Shown here one piece after another: positions 44,554-53,655 of a stretch of 64,000 nt of DNA. The first letter of the stretch is position 1. Every line of letters begins with the position of its first letter. The notes under the pieces are model-generated. The model was not told the origin of the DNA and did no database searches. It saw only the letters and a list, made by a program, of their open reading frames with translations. Both the position numbers and the translations under genes were made by a program. The stretch covers positions 124,001 through 188,000 of the forward strand of contig LAKY01000050.1 of the NCBI GenBank assembly GCA_000987045.1. The letters run 5' to 3'. The stretch is from Clostridiales bacterium PH28_bin88. GTDB lineage: Bacteria > Bacillota > PH28-bin88.

Positions 44554-46023
44554 ATGAAATTAATCTGGCTGTTATTAATACCAATACTGGCGGGGGCGGC
44601 GAGTGCCGCTGCGCCGGACAGGCGCCTAGCCTACTGGCTGAGCGGAGTGGGGAGCACGCTGACCTTGCTGGCCGGCATGCTGGTGGCGCTGCCCGTCCTG
44701 GCGGGGTCCGGGGTGGTGCGGGAGGCCGGCGGCCTGTTCCGGGTGGATGCCCTCAGCGCCTTACTGGTGGCGGTGATCGTGATTGTGGGGGCGATGGCCA
44801 CCCTTTACTCCGCGGGTTACATGGAAAAGGAAGTCGCGGAGGGAGTTTTCGAGCCCCGGCGGCTCAAGTGGTACTACCTCTGGCTGCACGTGTTTATCTT
44901 CACCATGCTGCTTACCGTTACGGTGGACAACCTGGGCCTGATGTGGGTGGCCATCGAGGCCACCACCCTGGTCTCCGCCCTGCTGGTGGGATTTACCCAC
45001 CAGCGAGCATCCCTGGAGGCGGCGTGGAAGTACATCATCATCTGCACCGTGGGGATCGGTTTCGCTCTCCTGGGCACCATTCTGACCTTTGCCGCCGCCC
45101 AGCAGGCACTGGGCGAGGCCGGCGGCACCCTTGACTGGACGGCCCTGGTGGAAGCGTCGCCTTCCCTGCCGGTCGGGCTGGTCAAACTGGCCTTTATCTT
45201 CATCCTGGTCGGCTACGGTACCAAGGCCGGGCTGGCGCCCATGCACACCTGGCTGCCTGATGCCCACAGCCAGGCCCCCTCGCCGGTGAGCGCCCTGCTG
45301 TCGGGAGTGCTTCTGAACTGCGCCCTGTATGGAATTGTCCGTTTTCATATTATCGTATCCGGCTCTCCCGCTGGGGATTTCTCCGCCAACCTGCTGCTGC
45401 TGTTCGGGCTGGTGTCCATGGGATTGGCGGTCCCCTTCGTGTTAACGCAGCAAGATATTAAGCGGATGCTGGCTTACTCCAGCGTGGAGCACATGGGGAT
45501 CATGGCGGTGGGCTTTGGCTTTGGAGGGCCCCTGGCGGTGTACGGGGCGCTCCTGCACCTGGTCAACCATGCCCTGACCAAGGCCATGCTCTTCCTGGTA
45601 GCCGGAAATCTGGCCCACCGCTACCACACCCGCCAGATGGCCCGCATCAAGGGGGCGGCGCAAGCCATGCCGGTCACCGGTACCCTGCTCCTCCTGGGCG
45701 CCTTTGCCATCACCGGATCACCCCCCTTCGGCCTGTTTGCCAGCGAGTTTTCCGTCTTGACAGCCGGTTTTCACCAGGGGAGATTAATCCCGGCGGTGCT
45801 GTTCCTGCTGTTTATCGCCGTCATTTTTGCCGGGTTTGCTTACTATGCCGGTAAAATGGCCCTGGGTGGGTTGCCGGCCAGGATTCCCCGCGGCGAAAAG
45901 CTGGGCTGGCAGGCTGCCCTGGTAATCCTTCCCACGCTGGTAGTGCTGGCCCTGGGAATTTACATGCCCCCCGCTTTGGGTAAAGCCCTGGAAGCGGTGG
46001 CAGGCGTGGTGCGGGGGGTGTAG
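44554..46023 (+). CDS. hyfF: Hydrogenase membrane subunit HyfF (antiporter-like)
   Basis: 489 residues. Fourteen or so membrane segments of the NuoN/MrpD kind. The motif KAGLAPMHTWLPDAHSQAPSPVSALLSGVLLN near 225-256 and QDIKRMLAYSSVEHMG near 300-315 carry the conserved lysines and histidines of the ion path. With hyfB this gives two antiporter-like subunits; hyfD, the third in E. coli, is absent here. Three bases separate it from hyfG. Confidence 0.9.
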   Translation: MKLIWLLLIPILAGAASAAAPDRRLAYWLSGVGSTLTLLAGMLVALPVLAGSGVVREAGGLFRVDALSALLVAVIVIVGAMATLYSAGYMEKEVAEGVFEPRRLKWYYLWLHVFIFTMLLTVTVDNLGLMWVAIEATTLVSALLVGFTHQRASLEAAWKYIIICTVGIGFALLGTILTFAAAQQALGEAGGTLDWTALVEASPSLPVGLVKLAFIFILVGYGTKAGLAPMHTWLPDAHSQAPSPVSALLSGVLLNCALYGIVRFHIIVSGSPAGDFSANLLLLFGLVSMGLAVPFVLTQQDIKRMLAYSSVEHMGIMAVGFGFGGPLAVYGALLHLVNHALTKAMLFLVAGNLAHRYHTRQMARIKGAAQAMPVTGTLLLLGAFAITGSPPFGLFASEFSVLTAGFHQGRLIPAVLFLLFIAVIFAGFAYYAGKMALGGLPARIPRGEKLGWQAALVILPTLVVLALGIYMPPALGKALEAVAGVVRGV

Positions 46024-46025
46024 CG

Positions 46026-47615
46026 GTGACTGTAGGGGATTTGCAGCGCCTGATCTATGAGTTGCGCCAGGAACTTGGCGAGGGTCTTGGAGCAGAGGAG
46101 CGGCACGGGAATGAATTCCGGTTGGAAGTGAGGCGGGATTTGTTTCCCGCTGCCTGCCGCCACCTGTCCCACCAGGGGCGGGCAGCGCTGGTCAACATGG
46201 TGGGTACCGATGAGCGGGAGATTGATGGCTGTTACCGGCTTTACTACACCTTCTCCCCGGAGGACGCGGACCTCTTCATCACTCTGATCTCCGGCATACC
46301 ACCGGAGGACCCGGCGTTCCCGTCGGTGACCCCGGTGGTACCGGCGGCCCACTGGTACGAGCGGGAGGTGCAGGACCTGCTGGGGCTGGCGGCCCAAGGC
46401 CACCCCGATCCCCGGCCGCTGGTCCTCCACCGCCAGTGGCCGCGCAGCCTTTACCCCTTAAGGAAGGATTTTGACGGCACAGTCCAGCCGGAACTTACCG
46501 GGGAACATTTCCCCTTCCGGCAGGTGGAAGGGGATGGGGTCTGCCAGGTGCCGGTGGGACCCATTCACGCGGGCATCATCGAGCCGGGGCATTTCCGCTT
46601 CAGCGTGGTGGGCGAGGCCATCATCAACCTGGAGGCCCAGCTCTTCTACACCCACCGGGGGGTGGAAAAGCGCTGCGAGGGCATGCCTTACCACCGGGCG
46701 CTGTTACTGGCTGAGCGGACCTGCGGCGCCTGTTCCTTCTCCCACTCCACCGCCTTCTGCCAGGCGGTGGAAAAACTGGCCGGCGTTGTGGTGCCGGAAC
46801 GGGCCGGCTACCTGCGGGCAATGCTGCTGGAACTGGAACGGTTGTATAACCACATCGGGGACATCGGCAACATTTGTGCCGGCGTGGGCCTGGCCTTCGG
46901 TACCAGCCACGGCGGCAGGCTGAAGGAGCGGCTGATGGCCTTAAACCAGCGGGTGGCGGGAAACCGCTTCCTCCGGGGGGTTAACGTCACCGGCGGGGTT
47001 GGCAGGGACCTGGATGACGATACCCGCCGGGTGGTCTTGGACACCGTGGCGGAGGTAAGACGGGACTTCCGGGAGGTGTTGGATATCCTCCTGGACAACA
47101 GCGCCTTCCGGGACCGGTTGGAAACCACGGGGGTACTGTCCACCCAGGTGGCGCGGGACCTGGGGGTGGTAGGCCCGGCTGCCCGCGCATCCGGCATCGA
47201 CCGGGATACCCGCCGGGACCACCCCCACGCTGCTTACGACCGGTTGAGCGTCCGGGTGCCGGTTTACACCCAGGGAGACGTGATGGCCAGGTTCCGGGTG
47301 AGGGCGGACGAGGTGATAATCTCCCTGGATATGGTGGAAGAACTGCTTAACACCCTCCCGGCCGGGCCGGTTAGAATCGGAGTGGGCAGCATTCCGCCCT
47401 ACCGGGCCGCCCTGGGCTATACAGAGTCGCCCCGGGGCGAGGACATCCACTGGGTGATGAGCGGGCCCGGCGACACCGTTTTCCGCTGCCGCATCCGCTC
47501 CGCCTCGTACTGCAACTGGCCGGCGGTGCCCATGACGGTGCCAGGGAATATTGTTCCCGACTTCCCGCTGATCAACAAGAGCTTTGAGCTGTGCTACTCC
47601 TGCACGGACCGTTAG
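46026..47615 (+). CDS. hyfG: Group 4 [NiFe] hydrogenase large subunit, NuoC-NuoD fusion
   Basis: 529 residues from GTG. About 1-165 is the NuoC-like 30-kDa domain; the rest is the catalytic NuoD-like domain. Nickel ligands are in RTCGACSFSH (C233, C236) and in FELCYSCTDR (C523, C526), so all four cysteines are kept. The usual DPC before the third cysteine reads ELC. The chain ends right after CTDR, with no C-terminal extension. In E. coli HycE the HycI protease cuts after that arginine; here no cutting should be needed. No formate dehydrogenase gene is adjacent. Confidence 0.92.
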   Translation: MTVGDLQRLIYELRQELGEGLGAEERHGNEFRLEVRRDLFPAACRHLSHQGRAALVNMVGTDEREIDGCYRLYYTFSPEDADLFITLISGIPPEDPAFPSVTPVVPAAHWYEREVQDLLGLAAQGHPDPRPLVLHRQWPRSLYPLRKDFDGTVQPELTGEHFPFRQVEGDGVCQVPVGPIHAGIIEPGHFRFSVVGEAIINLEAQLFYTHRGVEKRCEGMPYHRALLLAERTCGACSFSHSTAFCQAVEKLAGVVVPERAGYLRAMLLELERLYNHIGDIGNICAGVGLAFGTSHGGRLKERLMALNQRVAGNRFLRGVNVTGGVGRDLDDDTRRVVLDTVAEVRRDFREVLDILLDNSAFRDRLETTGVLSTQVARDLGVVGPAARASGIDRDTRRDHPHAAYDRLSVRVPVYTQGDVMARFRVRADEVIISLDMVEELLNTLPAGPVRIGVGSIPPYRAALGYTESPRGEDIHWVMSGPGDTVFRCRIRSASYCNWPAVPMTVPGNIVPDFPLINKSFELCYSCTDR

Positions 47616-47629
47616 GGGATGAATATATA

Positions 47630-48367
47630 ATGAAACTTTTTGTCAAGAGTTTACGGACCGGTGTGGTTACCAGTAAGGTATCTTCCCCGGGGGGACAGCC
47701 GGAGTGGTACCGCGGCTACCCGGAGGTTGACGCTGCCCGGTGTCAGGGGTGCGGGGAGTGCGCCGTCGCCTGTCCCACCGGCGCCATTACCGTAGCAGGA
47801 CCGGGAGCAGATCAATGGCGGCTTTCCGTTACCCGCTGTTTGGGGTGTGGCGCCTGTGAGGAGGCTTGCCCCGCAAGAAACATTCGCTGCAGGGGAGATT
47901 TTGCCGGCAGGGAGGTGTGGGCACATGCTTCCCAGGGTGGGAGACGCAAAGCGCGGTCTTTGCACATCCGGCACCTGGACGGGGGTTCGTGCAACGCCTG
48001 CGACTGGGAAATGGTGGCCCTCACTAACCCGGTCTACGACGTCCAGCGGCTGGGCTTCGACTTCGTGGCCTCACCCAGGCACGCCGACGCCCTGATGGTC
48101 ACCGGAGCGGTAACCCGAAACCTGGAAGAGGCGGTGGTCAAGACCTACGAGGCTACCCCGGTCCCCAAGCTGGTTATTGCAGTGGGCACCTGTGCCTGCA
48201 GCGGCGGCCTGTTCACCGCCGGCTATGCCAGCGCCGGTGGAGTAAAACGGGTGCTGCCGGTGGACGTCTACATTCCCGGCTGTCCCCCCACCCCTGACGC
48301 CATGATCCAGGGGTTGTGCCAGGCCATGGCCATTTACCCCAACACCTCCCGGAAATCCCTGCCATAA
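47630..48367 (+). CDS. hyfI: Ferredoxin-hydrogenase small subunit fusion (HyfH-HyfI)
   Basis: 245 residues from ATG 47630 with TAGGGGATG upstream. The first 95 residues carry two 4Fe-4S motifs, CQGCGECAVACP near 38-49 and CLGCGACEEACP near 71-82, as in HyfH/HycF. The rest is the NuoB-like small subunit with cysteines in GGSCNACDWE near 120-129, GTCACSGG and PGCPPTPDAMIQG, all four cluster ligands present. In most genomes these are two genes, so the fusion is notable. It ends the operon. Confidence 0.9.
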   Translation: MKLFVKSLRTGVVTSKVSSPGGQPEWYRGYPEVDAARCQGCGECAVACPTGAITVAGPGADQWRLSVTRCLGCGACEEACPARNIRCRGDFAGREVWAHASQGGRRKARSLHIRHLDGGSCNACDWEMVALTNPVYDVQRLGFDFVASPRHADALMVTGAVTRNLEEAVVKTYEATPVPKLVIAVGTCACSGGLFTAGYASAGGVKRVLPVDVYIPGCPPTPDAMIQGLCQAMAIYPNTSRKSLP

Positions 48368-48454
48368 CCTTCAAATTTCCATTGGTTGCGGCAGGATTCG
48401 ATTAAAAAACGGCGAAAACAGTTAAGCCATTAAGGGGTAAAGGGGAGTGACAAG

Positions 48455-49024
48455 TTGCAGGCCCTAAAAGACAAAATACTGGCCGATGGCCAGGTGATCG
48501 GTGAGACTATTCTAAAGGTCGATTCCTTTTTAAACCACCAGGTTGACCCCAAGTTCACCCTGGAGATGGGCCGGGAGCTGGCGGCCAGGTTCCAGGGTGA
48601 GAACGTGACCAAGGTGCTTACCGTTGAAGCCTCCGGCATAGCCGTCGCCATTGCGGTAGGGCTTCACCTGGACGTACCGGTGGTTTTCGCTAAGAAAAAA
48701 AGGGCCTCCACCCAGGACGCCGGGTTCTACCACTCGAAGGTCCATTCCTTCACCAGGCAGGAGTCGGTGGGTATATACGTTTCCAGTAAGTATTTGAACA
48801 GTAATGACGTCGTGTTGATTGTAGATGATTTCCTGGCTCACGGCGAAGCGTTAAGGGGCATGGCGGACATAGTCAAGCAGGCCGGAGCCCGTTTAGCCGG
48901 GGTCGGCATAGTTATCGAAAAGGCTTTTCAAAAGGGCGGAGAAGCACTGCGCCTGGAAGGGGTAAGGATTGAGTCACTGGCCTGTATCACGAAAATGGGC
49001 AACGGTGTTGTCGAATTTTGCTAG
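48455..49024 (+). CDS. xpt: Xanthine phosphoribosyltransferase
   Basis: 189 residues from TTG, with AAAGGGGAG upstream. Xpt salvages xanthine to XMP with PRPP. The PRPP loop is VLIVDDFLAHGEALRG near 119-134. TVEASGIAVAIAVG near 57-70 and FAKKKRASTQD near 78-88 are the other family signatures. Length is normal. No purine riboswitch pattern is seen in the 87 bases before it, and no xanthine permease gene follows. Confidence 0.93.
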   Translation: MQALKDKILADGQVIGETILKVDSFLNHQVDPKFTLEMGRELAARFQGENVTKVLTVEASGIAVAIAVGLHLDVPVVFAKKKRASTQDAGFYHSKVHSFTRQESVGIYVSSKYLNSNDVVLIVDDFLAHGEALRGMADIVKQAGARLAGVGIVIEKAFQKGGEALRLEGVRIESLACITKMGNGVVEFC

Positions 49025-49080
49025 ACACCTTTCGTTTGGGATACAGATACTTATCACACCCTCTTCCACATCACTCCTTG

Positions 49081-49308
49081 CTACTTGTTACGGGTCGGCA
49101 GTAAGGACACCTCCATCCAGGTGATCGCTCCCACCAGTTGTTTGCCCATCCTGAACGCCTTCTCGGCCTGCTCCCTGGTGCAGGGGACCCTGATATCATG
49201 GGCGAACTGCAGGTAATATCTCCCGGTGTCCCTGTCATGAATCACGCCGATAAGGTGCACCTCCTCGTGCTCGTTCAGGTGGTGTGTCAAGAGTTTTGGT
49301 TCCTCCAC
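49081..49308 (-). CDS. Small conserved-looking hypothetical protein
   Basis: 75 residues with a GGAGG-containing site before the ATG on the minus strand. It reads as a compact soluble domain with alternating hydrophobic positions (EVHLIGVIHDRDTGRYYLQF), then a helix REQAEKAFRMGKQL. No cysteine motifs and no membrane segment. Not recognised. It stands alone between convergently and divergently arranged neighbours. Confidence 0.55.
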   Translation of the reverse strand: MEEPKLLTHHLNEHEEVHLIGVIHDRDTGRYYLQFAHDIRVPCTREQAEKAFRMGKQLVGAITWMEVSLLPTRNK

Positions 49309-49507
49309 GCAAACAACCTCCCTACCCGTTAATCATGGCGCTTCGTCATGGAAGTATTCTCCATACAGCCGGCCTTTACCTGCCGGTCTTTTTTACTCCC
49401 ATCAAAAAACAACGTTGTTTTGTGAGTAACATTTTAAAGGCCCGGCAGGAAATTCTTTCCGGCCGGAGAAAGATAGAGACAGACACTCGTTCGAGGGGGA
49501 AGGGCGC

Positions 49508-50491
49508 TTGCGAATTACCAAGATTGCGGTCCTGCACAAGGAGGACCTCCGGTACGCCGACAGGATCATTACACCGGCTCACCTGGAAAAAATCCGGGGA
49601 GAAGTCCCCGGGGTGTCCGTAGTTGTAACGGATAACGAGCAGGACTTGATCTCCATGGGGCTCGACGCAGAGGTATTGCTCACCTGGGGGATGTTCAGCC
49701 CGGCGGAATACTGCCGCCGGGCGAAAGCGCTGCGATGGATCCACGCTCTGAGCGCCGGGGTGGACGGCCTGTTCATCCCCGCCATCACAGAGTTGGATGT
49801 GGTGATCACCTGCACCAAGGGAATTCACGGAATGCCTATCAGTGAGACGGTGCTGGCTTACATCCTGGCTTTTGGCCGGGGGTTTCCCCGGTTATTCCGC
49901 CAGCAGATGGAGCGCAAGTGGCTGCGCTACCCTCATGCCGGCGAAGCTGCCGGCAAGACGGTGGGGATCGTGGGGCTTGGCAGCGTGGGGCTGGAGATCG
50001 CCCGTAAATGCAAGGGGCTGGGGATGCGGGTGCTGGCCACCAGAAGGACCCCTGGGGAGGAAGACTTTGTGGATGCCCTGTACTCCCCCGACCGGCTGGA
50101 AGAACTGCTGCGGGAATCCGACTTCGTGGTCCTGGCCCTGCCCCTTACCGGAAATACCCATCACCTGGTCGGCGCACGGGATCTGGCGTTGATGAAACAG
50201 ACCGCCTACCTGATCAATATCTCCCGCGGTTCGGTGGTGGACGAGAACGCCCTGGTGCGGGCGCTGCAGGAAGGCCGCATCGCCGGGGCCGGGCTGGATG
50301 TGTTTGAGGAGGAACCCCTGCCCGACGACAGCCCTTTGTGGGACCTGGAGAACGTGATCGTCACACCCCACATGGCGGCCCTTTCCCCTTACTACATGGA
50401 CCGGGCCGTGGACATCTTCCGCGACAACCTGCGCCGGTTCACCCGGGGTGAGGAACTCCTTTTCGTGGTGGACCGGGAAAAAGGGTACTGA
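49508..50491 (+). CDS. D-2-hydroxyacid dehydrogenase
   Basis: 327 residues from TTG. The NAD-binding loop is GKTVGIVGLGSVGLEIARKCKGLGMRV near 143-169. The catalytic arginine is in NISRGSVVDENALV near 237-250, the glutamate in GAGLDVFEEEPL near 260-271, and the histidine in VIVTPHMAALSP near 283-294. This is the glyoxylate/hydroxypyruvate reductase-like branch. Substrate is open; glycerate kinase at 58527 could use a glycerate product, though the genes are 8 kb apart. Confidence 0.88.
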   Translation: MRITKIAVLHKEDLRYADRIITPAHLEKIRGEVPGVSVVVTDNEQDLISMGLDAEVLLTWGMFSPAEYCRRAKALRWIHALSAGVDGLFIPAITELDVVITCTKGIHGMPISETVLAYILAFGRGFPRLFRQQMERKWLRYPHAGEAAGKTVGIVGLGSVGLEIARKCKGLGMRVLATRRTPGEEDFVDALYSPDRLEELLRESDFVVLALPLTGNTHHLVGARDLALMKQTAYLINISRGSVVDENALVRALQEGRIAGAGLDVFEEEPLPDDSPLWDLENVIVTPHMAALSPYYMDRAVDIFRDNLRRFTRGEELLFVVDREKGY

Positions 50492-50978
50492 TTAGAGGCA
50501 GAAGGGTGCCGGCTTCTGACAGGTTAAACGGTCAAAATTTGTCCTGGAAGTTTACGACAATTACATGAGGATGTCGAAGCCCACATCTCTTGAAATATAT
50601 TGGAATAACCCGGACTCCTGCTCCTTACGGAGAGATGCCCACCCGACAGGTGATGTCGAGATACCTACCTTTAATTGCATAACTTGTCTTATCCTTCTTA
50701 ATACTCGCGAGCCTTTTCGCGAGAATTTTATTTTCTGAGGGGTTAAGATAGGACATGAGCCAAGTCCTGATAAGTTCAGAATGTATGGGTTACTAGTGGA
50801 AGTGATGAAGTGTTCCTCCAACTACTGGGCATCCGGGAGAACATGGAGCGTGTGATGCAACCGGCCACTATACTGGTTTAGCGTACGATTAAACCGGTAT
50901 AGTAGTTTTTTATTCTTAGCGGCCTGGCGGTAAGTTCTTTTACCCTCCAGCATACTATAGAACGAGGGGGTAACAGAT
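50492..50978. other. Gap without a recognised gene; ends in a terminator
   Basis: No convincing coding frame. A CTCGCGA/TCGCGAG hairpin lies near 50704-50722. A strong terminator pairs CACTATACTGGTTTA (50866-50880) with TAAACCGGTATAGTAG (50890-50905), followed by TTTTTT. Much of the stretch is AT-rich. It may once have held a gene but nothing is legible. Confidence 0.5.
50866..50911 (+). terminator. Strong intrinsic terminator
   Basis: A 14-15 bp stem with a 9-base loop and a T-run (50905-50911), described with the gap above. No gene directly precedes it on the + strand except the dehydrogenase 375 bases back. Confidence 0.75.
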
Positions 50979-51161
50979 ATGGTGAAAAAGCATTGTCCCA
51001 AGTGCGGCAATTATTCCTATTCCTCAAACGAACACGGGAAGTGGTTGTGTCCTACATGCGGGGAAAACCTGACTTCGTATCATGCTATGCCTTTGGACGA
51101 GCGGGACAGGGAAGGAGCAAAACTGCCCAGGTGGTCGAACTTGACACTGGTCAAAAGGTAG
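50979..51161 (+). CDS. Small zinc-ribbon protein
   Basis: 60 residues from ATG behind GAGGGGG. Two knuckles, CPKCGNYSY near 6-14 and CPTCGENLT near 24-32, give a four-cysteine zinc ribbon; the rest is polar. No further domain. Proteins of this kind may bind nucleic acid or protein, but nothing specific can be said. Confidence 0.6.
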   Translation: MVKKHCPKCGNYSYSSNEHGKWLCPTCGENLTSYHAMPLDERDREGAKLPRWSNLTLVKR

Positions 51162-51465
51162 TAATATGCATTCGATTTATCGTGGGGCCGCGGAAGTTAA
51201 TTCGCTTCGGGCAGCTTTTTTTGTTTAAAATTATTTATTACCCGGGCAGGAATCCGGGTTTAAAGCGGCGAATACAAAAGCAGAAAAATAAAACGTAGTT
51301 TCATACCATAAGACGTGATTGGGTAAAAGGCGAGGATTATCATGGTTGAGGGTCACATCTAAATGGAAGCCGGAGTTCCTTGGGTTTGACACGAAACGCT
51401 GTCTCATAGAATGAGACAACAGAAAGGAGGGGCGGGTTACGGCCAGGGAAAAATCCGATTACGCC

Positions 51466-52242
51466 GTGCGGGCGGTGGAGCGGGCCATCGAGGTGCTGAA
51501 CTGCTTCAGCCTCGAACATCCTGACCTGGGTATCAGCGAAATAGCGGCCATGCTGAAACTGCACAAGAGCACCGTCCACCGCATCCTGGTGACCATGGAA
51601 CTGCACGGGCTGGTAGAGCAGGATCTTAACAGCGGGAAATACCGCCTGGGTTTGAAACTGTTTGAATGGGGCCACCTGGTGATCACCCAGAAGGATATCA
51701 TCCGGGAAGCCAAGACCTACCTGCGGGAACTGGCGAACCGGTGCCGCCTGACCGTGCACCTGTCGGTGCTGGCGGGCGGTGAGGTGTTCTACCTTGATAA
51801 ACTGGAATGCTCGACTGCTCTCATCAGTTACACCAACGTAGGTAAGCGGGCGCCGTTTCACTGTACCGCCATGGGGAAGGTATTGACGGCCGGCATGCCT
51901 GGCGAAGAGCTGGACCGTCTAGTAGAGGAAAAGGGGTTGCAGCGGTACACCCCCAATACGATTGTGTTACCGGAGGACCTAAGGGAGCACCTCCGCCGGG
52001 TGAGGGAGCAGGGCTACGCCGTGGACCGGGAGGAAATCCAGGCGGGACTGAGGTGTGTGGCCGCGCCCATCCTTAACCACGAAGGGAAGGTGGTGGCGGC
52101 TCTCAGCGCTTCGGGACTGGCGGCGGACATCCCGGACGAGCGGATTCCGGTGTTGGCCAAAGAGGTGATGGAGACGGCATCAAAGGTCTCCTGCCGCCTG
52201 GGTTACCCTCGAAACCCTGAAATAAAAAGAGGTTGTGTATAA
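51466..52242 (+). CDS. IclR-family transcriptional regulator
   Basis: 258 residues if started at GTG 51466. The winged helix (VERAIEVLNCFSLEHPDLGISEIAAMLKLHKSTVHRIL) begins almost at the N-terminus, and the effector domain fills the rest, with APILNHEGKVVAALSASG near 198-215. The best ribosome site (AAAGGAGGGG, 51423-51432) lies 34 bases before this GTG. It points to about 51439, where the in-frame codon is ACG; with it the protein would gain nine residues usual for the family. panB follows 112 bases later, so it may control pantothenate genes. Confidence 0.87.
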   Translation: MRAVERAIEVLNCFSLEHPDLGISEIAAMLKLHKSTVHRILVTMELHGLVEQDLNSGKYRLGLKLFEWGHLVITQKDIIREAKTYLRELANRCRLTVHLSVLAGGEVFYLDKLECSTALISYTNVGKRAPFHCTAMGKVLTAGMPGEELDRLVEEKGLQRYTPNTIVLPEDLREHLRRVREQGYAVDREEIQAGLRCVAAPILNHEGKVVAALSASGLAADIPDERIPVLAKEVMETASKVSCRLGYPRNPEIKRGCV

Positions 52243-52353
52243 CCCGGAGCAGGCGGTTGATCTGCTCCCGGAATAACGGTTGTCATGGGCGAGATTAAAT
52301 CTCGCCTTCCCAAATACACCTGATACATGTAGCAATCAGAAAGGAGAAGGAGA

Positions 52354-53202
52354 ATGCGGAGTAAAGTCACTATCCAAACCCTGAGAGACAAGGTGGAGAA
52401 AGGCCAGCAGATTACCATGATCACCGGGTACGACTATCCCATGGCCCTGATGGAGGAGCGCGCGGGGATCGACATCATCCTGGTGGGCGATTCCCTGGGC
52501 ATGACCATCCTGGGGTATGACTCTACCCTGCCGGTGACCATGGACGTGATGGTGGAACACGCCAAGGCGGTCCGCCGCGGGGCGCCCACCGCCTACGTGA
52601 TCGGCGACATGCCCTACATGTCGTACCAGGTCAGTGTGGAAGAGGCGGTGCGCAACGCGGGCCGCTTCATGAAAGAGGCCGGGGTGGATGCCGTCAAGCT
52701 GGAAGGCGGCCGGAACGTGGTAGACGTGATCGCCGCCCTTACCAAGGCCACCATCCCCGTGATGGGACACCTGGGGCTCACCCCCCAGTCCATTGCCATG
52801 CTGGGCGGGTTTAAGGCCCAGGGTCGTGACATTGCCGCGGCGGAGGCGATTATCGGGGATGCCAAGGCCATTGAAGAGGCCGGGGCGGTAGCCATCCTGG
52901 TGGAAGCCGTTCCCCCCGAGGTGGCCAAGGTGATTACCGAGAGGGCCAACATCCCCATTATCAGCATCGGGGCCGGGCCGTACTGCCACGGGCAACTGCT
53001 GATCGTGCACGACATGCTCGGTTTCTTTGACGCCTTCACGCCCAAGTTCGTCAAAAAATATGCTGAACTTAACAAGGTTATTCTCGAGGCGCTGACCCAG
53101 TACAAGCAGGACGTGGAGAGCGGCGCCTTCCCCGTCGACGAGCACTGCTACAAGATGCAGGCGGAAGCCCTGGCCAAGTTCCAGGAAAAGTACGGGAAGT
53201 AA
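52354..53202 (+). CDS. panB: 3-methyl-2-oxobutanoate hydroxymethyltransferase
   Basis: 282 residues from ATG with AAAGGAGAAGGAG upstream. PanB adds a hydroxymethyl group from methylene-tetrahydrofolate to ketoisovalerate, the first step to pantothenate. Key stretches are MITGYDYPMA near 23-32, ILVGDSLGMTILGYDSTLPVT near 42-62, VKLEGG near 113-118, VMGHLGLTPQS near 134-144 and GIGAGPYCHGQ-like SIGAGPYCHGQLLIVHD. panC and panD do not follow. Two hairpins (52244-52266, 52288-52306) lie between the IclR gene and this one. Confidence 0.95.
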   Translation: MRSKVTIQTLRDKVEKGQQITMITGYDYPMALMEERAGIDIILVGDSLGMTILGYDSTLPVTMDVMVEHAKAVRRGAPTAYVIGDMPYMSYQVSVEEAVRNAGRFMKEAGVDAVKLEGGRNVVDVIAALTKATIPVMGHLGLTPQSIAMLGGFKAQGRDIAAAEAIIGDAKAIEEAGAVAILVEAVPPEVAKVITERANIPIISIGAGPYCHGQLLIVHDMLGFFDAFTPKFVKKYAELNKVILEALTQYKQDVESGAFPVDEHCYKMQAEALAKFQEKYGK

Positions 53203-53265
53203 TAAAAATTCCTTCCCGGGCTAAGAATATGAACACAGTGACTAAGGCCAAGGAGTTGATCTAGG

Positions 53266-53511
53266 GTGAAGCCGCACATCCAGCGACGGTCCGATTTTAT
53301 TGGGGATAACCCAATCGCTGACCACAACGATGCCGGCATCCTGGTTACCAGGGATGGAGGCACCTACAAGGTGGCCGTGGAGGTTGACGTGGACACGGTG
53401 GTACAGATGGGATCTACAGAAGACAAAGACCAGGCCGGAGCCCTGGTAAAGGAGCTGGTACCCTGCATCCACGAAATCCGCGAGCGCTACTCAAGGTGTT
53501 TTCCTGATTGA
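53266..53511 (+). CDS. Small hypothetical protein
   Basis: 81 residues from GTG, without a strong ribosome site. It is acidic overall with a strand-rich middle (GTYKVAVEVDVDTVVQMG) and a helical end containing one cysteine. No family recognised. It follows panB by 63 bases. Confidence 0.4.
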   Translation: MKPHIQRRSDFIGDNPIADHNDAGILVTRDGGTYKVAVEVDVDTVVQMGSTEDKDQAGALVKELVPCIHEIRERYSRCFPD

Positions 53512-53655
53512 GGCTGAAATGTTTGATGGCTATGTTTGGTAGTGGTATAATGAAAAATCAACAGGGTGCGACAAGAAGCGGAGCAAAGTGTTTAAAAAGT
53601 ATCTCTGCCCTGGTGGCGGAGGCTTTTTATTTATATTAAGCAAAGGGGTGAGCGG

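Noticed and set aside
48368..48454. Purine riboswitch before xpt
   Set aside because: The short leader lacks the conserved loop sequences, and 87 bases leave little room after the hydrogenase gene.
50561..50821. Minus-strand frame of 86 codons in the gap after the dehydrogenase
   Set aside because: No ribosome site, no motif, and the region also holds hairpins and a terminator.
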